The position numbers and the translations under genes are program-made. Below the pieces are notes generated by a model that was given only the letters and a program-made list of their open reading frames with translations, searched no databases and was not told where the DNA came from. A DNA stretch of 23,942 bases from Falciphora oryzae (taxonomy: Eukaryota > Ascomycota > Sordariomycetes > Magnaporthales > Magnaporthaceae): assembly GCA_000733355.1 (NCBI GenBank), contig JNVV01000066.1:1-23942 (forward strand), given 5' to 3'. Below, in pieces: positions 19,286-23,942 of the stretch. Every line of letters begins with the position of its first letter. The stretch's first letter is position 1.

Positions 19286-20150
19286 GCCCGTGCCTGCTTG
19301 CCTGCCTGCCTGCCGATTTCTGTTCTGTTTTTTTGCTGCTCGTTCGATCATTACGATAGCAAGCACCCGCGCTACTAGAGCTGGCAAAAACAAGCCCGTT
19401 ACCAAAGGTCAGGTTGGCGGCAAAACGGTCCCAAACTAGGGCGTTAAAAAGATTTGTGCCAAAAAGGGAAAAAGCAAAACTCCTGCTCGCCCGCGCCCTG
19501 CATAAAGCAAACAAAAATCGTTCCTATGTTTGAATTGCTTCAATTTTCTTTTGGCCGGTAAGTTAGAAGAGGCTAAATGCTTTGATACCGAGCCGGCCGG
19601 TAACCGTTGCTAGGCTTGTGCGTTTAGTTATTCGTACTAGCTAGTATAGGTAATTTCCTAAGCTATGGTTTACTAATTTTATAAGCTGACGATCGATAGT
19701 CCTGAGATCGCAATCGCTTCAGCTAAAAAATTTATAGCTTAGTATTTTTTTAAACCTAATTATATCGATAAAATTAGTCAATTTTTTATTTAGTTGTTTT
19801 AGTACTTTGTTAACCCTTTTTTTACTATTTTTAAAAGCTCGCGAAATGGCGCATTACTACCAAATGCATAATCCTTATTAGAAAGGAGGAATAAGCTGGT
19901 AAAATCAATGCTAATTTTTTTTAAAATAAGCAATGCTAAACGGAAGGCGGCGGGCCGTGCTGCCGCTTAGCGTATATTTAATGCAGCGTTTTTAGGAGCA
20001 GGTAACAGCTTGTTTGGTGCTCCCGACAAAGTGGACGATAAGAATAAAAGGATCGTTAAAAAGGGAGAGGAAGATGAGGATTTTAACGATGTTAACGTTT
20101 AAACCGGCAATGTGTTTATCGATGGTGGAGGTTTTTTTTAAAGCTTAGGA
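19286..20150 (+). pseudogene. opposite-strand coding-like region in copia B (unknown product)
   Basis: The plus strand shows protein-like stretches in shifting frames. First is a Lys/Ala/Gly-rich basic segment (about 19370-19505). Next is a short Cys-containing stretch with C-x2-C separated by a stop (about 19578-19622). Last are RNGALLPNA, AAFLGAGNSLFGAPDKVDDK and a Lys/Glu/Asp-rich end with KGEEDEDFNDVNV (about 19840-20100). GTAAGT at about 19560 with a TAG ~50 nt later could be an intron. It occupies the same place and orientation as the DUF3716-like gene of copia A, but I cannot show homology. No function can be assigned. Confidence 0.35.
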
Positions 20151-20277
20151 TAGTTGTTTGCGTGATCGTTTTTAAGTTGTTTTGACGTTTAAGTGCTTTT
20201 ATTTTTTTCGGATTTCATAGTTAGCCATTTTGCGCTTTAACAAAATAGCTTTTCCTGCTTCCCTTCGCTTTTTTTTA

Positions 20278-23200
20278 TTATTTTTTCCGTTCCACCCAAC
20301 CCTCGATCCGCACCGTTGTTTTATTACGTGTAATTAGATCTTTTAAAGCTGTTGGTAGGAGTGTTACTCTTGTAGGCTCGGAGATCTCCCAAAGGAAAGA
20401 ACAAAGATCTATAGATCTAGAAAGGTGTCTGTATTGATGCATGATGGAGAAGGAATCTAGGTACAGAAGGGGATCGAAGATCCCCTTTTGTAGGCTCGTG
20501 GGAGCGCACGGCCCGTAGGCCGCAGGCCCACGAGGCGTGGAGATGCACGCGCTGCTAACGTAATCCAACAAAAGCCCTATTTAGCTAATTTTAGTTATCG
20601 CGTTTGCCGGGTTGTTTGATCCTGCGATCCAGCAGATCTCGTCGATTTCGCGCTTTTCGTAAGATTTTTTAAGTGCTATAACATCGATTATAAGCCTTTT
20701 TTCCGCTGTTGTACCTAATTGTATAAAGCATTGATATAGCAAAAAGCTATCGGTGCAGATCCCTAGTTTCGGGGCCTTTTTATTCAGTTTTTCGAAAATC
20801 GTTGCGAGCGTTGAATTAAGGACGTAGGCTGTATCGAATCCGCTAACCATTCTGTAAATTTTACTCGCGAAAACATTTTTCGTAACCTTTTTGCATTTAA
20901 TTGATATCTAATGCAAAATGTTCCCGATTAGCTGGAAGCTGGTTTTTTTAACCGTCAGATTTTTCGTTGCCCAAAACAATTACAAACCCGATTTGTAAAT
21001 TTAAATCCAGATTGTTTGCGAATAATCCGTTTACGAAAACGTAAAGGTTGGTTTTTTGCAAATCTAAAAAAACGTATTTCAGTCTCTTTTAAGCGTTGTC
21101 GATTTGCCATTTGATCCTTTTATTTAGTTTGACTACGTCCTTTTATCCCAGGTCCTTAGCTTGCGCCGCTACGGAATAGTTGAATGCGGCTTCCAGTTAG
21201 CATACGGAATTGATATATGCGTTTTGAGCTTTATGAACGATATATTCGTAATTTAGGCTTTTTGAATCGGTTTTTATCAGCTCGAACCTTTTACCCTAAT
21301 TTTTTTGTCGAGTTTCGAGCTTATAATTTCCCATTAGGATTTTGCACCCGTTAAAGTTGGCTTCGTTTCCCGGTTTAAGGATCGATTTCGGTTTTGTACG
21401 AAAGCTTGCTTCCTGGAGCGCTGATTTTTCCTTTTCTAGGAAATCTGGGTTTTTAAGGTTGAAGGTATCGTTTATTTGCATACCTACGATTCCAACGCTT
21501 TGTTTGCTTTTTGAAATAAGCAAATAAGGATCGTAACTTGACGTCCGGCAGTTTAAGCGCTTTTTATAGTGCTTTTGGTAGGTAACAAACCAATGCAGGC
21601 TTAATTTCGCGATTTCGTAAAGGGGTTTAATTACTTTAAGCAACGTGCTTAGTTTAAACCATGTTAACAATTTTTTGGGTAGGTGCAGGAAAACGTCTTT
21701 TTGTAGCTTTAATTCCGATTAAGTATATGTTTGGCTGATATTTTGGATTATTAGATTAAAGCGTATAGGCATAAACGATGGTGTAATCGTTAGGATTAGT
21801 CGTTAGCTGCATTTTATAATCGTGGGAAATTGCGTAAGGATGTTGTGTTTTTCCTCGTCGTTATATTTTGTAGCTACGAGTTTCGATTTTTTAAAGGGCT
21901 TCGAGGTTTGCTTTTTAAGCTCGTTCACGATCTGCGATTTAAAGATCGTAGCTCCGCCGGGGATTTTTCCAATAATCAGCTTGATTACTTTAACGCCGAT
22001 AAGTGCGTCCAGTTCCTTTTGGGTGAATTGTTCAAATGGTGGACTAGGAGCTATGATTTTGCCTTCCTATTTAAATTGGATCGCTAATTAATCGGATTGG
22101 TGTTTTTTGGCGTTTAGGAACGTCGTATGCATTTGTTAAGGGCTTCGTTTCACTGTAGTTGCTAGTTATGCAGTGTTATAAAGACGGCGTTATTCGTTAA
22201 AAACTTTGAGTAATACCGTGATTTCGGGCAGGGTGGTTATTTGATCCTAGGGATCCTTGTTTAGTTGTTTAGCAACTTTTTTTAGGGGTTTTCCTCGGCG
22301 TTTTAGCTGTTTAGGCTTAAGGTATTTAAAAGGTGCTAACTGCTCCTCGGATTTTTGTACGGTAGGTTCTTCTGCTTTGTAGTAGGGCTTAACCACCGTG
22401 CTTTTAAAGGTTACGTTGCCGTTAAATATTTTTACCGTAACTAACGTATTTGTTGTAAACAGGACTTTATAGGGGCCTTGCTACCCGTTCTTTTCTCGGA
22501 ACACCAAAACCTCGCTTTTTAAAGCTAAAAAGTTTAAAAGCATTCGTTTTGTGTTCAGCCCGTTACGTACAGCTAATGCCTCCTGCACCCGTCATTTGTT
22601 ATGCATGGTCCGGATTTCTGCTATGGCTTTCCTGATTGCAGCGGTTTTTTTTGCACCTGGGTTTATAAAGGTAGCGAGTCGTTGTTTATCCGGGGCATTG
22701 CTTTAAAAACGAGTAGTGTAAGGACAAGTCCGTCGGGGCCGGCCGTATCGTTTACGACTTTTACTGCTTTTTAAAGCATTAATTCGAGGTGTATGGTCGG
22801 GCATTCGTATCAGATGATATTAAAGGCCCGGCGTAAAAAGGCGTGATATTTTTCAATCTTGCCAATTAATTAGTGCGCTTCGATTGGGACCTGCTTGCAA
22901 GTGATCCTAAGGAGCTTTATTTCCGCTTAAAATTCGCTCCCAGCGAAATTGGTACCGGCATTGTAGAAATTACGTTTGGGGCCTTAGGTAAACGTCGATC
23001 CAGTACCGTTTAAGGGCTTCCTACGTTTTTTTTGCTAACATGTTTTTAAAAAGCGCTATAGCATTAAAAGCTGTGCTCGCATCGATTACATGGAGGATTG
23101 GTTTGTAATCGATGTAAAACACGTTTGTAATGACCTCGTAGTTAAAGTCGATGTCGTCCTGGAGTTTGAATCGAAATCGTTATAGTGTAGGGCCTTTTTT

Positions 23201-23806
23201 TTTTTAACAAAAATGGCACATTCGATTAATTATTGCGAAATCGTCGCGATTAGCTTCGTATTTTGCACGTTTTAAACCGTTTTAAAATTTATCGATAAAT
23301 TGGTGCTTAAAGCGTTTGTGTACGCGTTTTAGTTTAGCTTCCGTTAAGAAAATTGCTCCCGCAATTTTTGTTTCCGTTATAAAACTAATTGCCGTGGTAA
23401 CGTAGGTGACGTCGTTAAGGAAGAACCAAGGGTGGCCGTGCCTTTTTATAATCGAAACGCGCGTACCGTCGGTTTTTATAAATTCGTTGCGCGTGTTATC
23501 GAAGTAAACGTGCAATGCATTCATATTTGCAAGGTATAGTAGAAAAGAGGTCGGGGTTGGAACTACGAAAAACGTGATCTGGCCGATCGGGGTCGGAACA
23601 GTAATGTTTCCGATGCTAGAAACGATTTCTTTTGATCCAAACATTACGTATTTTGTATGCCCGTTTATATTAATAATAAAATCGGGCCTGTAGCGTTAAA
23701 GCGCGTGGATTTAATCTTTTCCGGCCGTGGAGATTTTCGCTGCATTTGTATCTGGAAAGATCCTTTGCCATTGCTAAGTGCTTTAGATTTTGAGTTAAAC
23801 TAATAA
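20278..23806 (-). pseudogene. copia B pol: protease end, GAG-pre-integrase, integrase, RT, RNase H
   Basis: On the minus strand, ORF 23644-23282 shows a protease-to-integrase linker with RHGHPWFFL and LTEAKLKRVHKRFKHQFIDKF, the GAG-pre-integrase motif. Integrase homology, stop-broken, runs to about 22350 (YIDYKPILHVIDASTAFNAI near 23070-23125). RT starts with KYNDEEKHNILTQFPTI (about 21830-21880), then LLKVIKPLYEIAK (about 21620). The catalytic box is GMQINDT (21464-21484; Asn at 21470-21472), with one Asp lost. RNase H at 20850-20581 has GFDTAYVLN and IAGSNNPANAITK. After the solo LTR (20350-20570) the last residues, LITRNKTTVRIEGWVERKK, end at the stop 20278-20280, in a shifted frame. Confidence 0.9.
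20350..20570 (-). repeat. solo copia LTR (221 bp) with AAAGC target duplication
   Basis: Plus-strand termini are TGTTGG...CCAACA, a perfect 6-bp inverted end. AAAGC stands on both sides (20345-20349 and 20571-20575). It is similar to the copia B 3' LTR but less decayed. The minus-strand orientation is inferred from a CTACAAAAGGGG TATA-like block and from the copia B LTR. It interrupts the last part of copia B RNase H. Confidence 0.93.
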
Positions 23807-23942
23807 CGTGGTTCACCACCGAGCCGCGCAAACCACCGAGTCGCGCACTTCCAAATCCCATACTAAACGCCGTTTTTTTCAATTAAATAACTCGGTTAAT
23901 TTGCAGCTAAATTCTACCAAAATTAAAACAGGTATATTTAAC
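23807..23942 (+). mobile_element. terminus of another pogo-like transposon, continuing beyond the window
   Basis: TA (23805-23806) followed by ACGTGGTTCA, identical to the start of the 6047 element. Then a direct repeat: ACCACCGAGCCGCGCA and ACCACCGAGTCGCGCA in tandem (about 23815-23848). It cuts off copia B pol. No transposase is visible in the remaining ~100 bp. The family is related to, but not the same as, the element at 6047-7907. Confidence 0.75.

Larger units (their letters stand above)
18633..23806 (-). mobile_element. Ty1/copia retrotransposon B (minus strand), 5'-truncated
   Basis: Minus-strand order is protease end, GAG-pre-integrase, integrase, RT, RNase H (23806 to 20278), a ~1.4-kb tail with opposite-strand coding potential, a purine tract (about 18881-18867) and a 3' LTR (18866-18633). 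This is the Pseudoviridae gene order. The upstream part is cut at 23807 by a pogo-like terminus. A solo LTR related to its own LTR sits near the end of RNase H. Confidence 0.87.

Noticed and set aside
20278..20571. 97-codon minus-strand ORF as one protein
   Set aside because: Most of it lies in the solo LTR; only the last ~23 residues belong to copia B RNase H.

Overview
The whole 24 kb window appears to be nested, mutated transposable elements. I found no intact host gene, rRNA, tRNA or CRISPR. The element types are chromodomain Ty3/gypsy, Ty1/copia, and pogo/Fot1-like DNA transposons with TA target duplications. Coding frames are riddled with TAA/TAG/TGA at positions where Trp or Gln is expected. 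Missense changes are mostly Asp>Asn, Cys>Tyr and His>Tyr. That is the C:G>T:A pattern of repeat-induced point mutation (RIP), so the source is most likely a filamentous ascomycete, probably from an AT-rich, gene-poor block. The species cannot be named from the sequence.

Layout. 1-5704: gypsy element A (+ strand), with gag, protease-RT-RNase H, integrase-chromodomain, polypurine tract and 3' LTR; its 5' end lies off the window. 5705-5854: the 3' half of an LTR of gypsy family C. 5855-6046 plus 7908-8600: a second, more decayed gag/protease copy related to element A, split by a complete 1861-bp pogo-like transposon (6047-7907; 41-bp inverted repeats, TA duplication). 8603-12200: copia element A (- strand), with its 3' LTR, an extra gene-like region on the opposite strand, and the RT-RNase H part of pol. 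12201-18064: gypsy element C (+ strand), with both LTRs, itself carrying an inverted LTR of its own family (14080-14374) and an unrelated solo LTR with a perfect GGAGG duplication (15652-16163). 18065-18632: a minus-strand transposase remnant related to the pogo element. 18633-23806: copia element B (- strand), with its 3' LTR, another opposite-strand coding-like stretch, and pol from protease to RNase H, interrupted by a solo copia LTR with a perfect AAAGC duplication (20350-20570). 23807-end: the terminal repeat of another pogo-like element.

All four reverse transcriptases have lost at least one catalytic aspartate, and the pogo transposase has lost its third, so nothing here looks autonomous. 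The points most worth following are: (1) an opposite-strand gene between pol and the 3' LTR in both copia elements, which in copia A carries a Cys pattern resembling the fungal DUF3716 family; (2) a striking excess of the octamer TCGTRCGA across copia A; (3) a canonical A-AAA-AAC slippery heptamer directly before the gag stop of gypsy A, which gives the pol frame exactly; (4) pogo termini built from short internal direct repeats, in two different copies.
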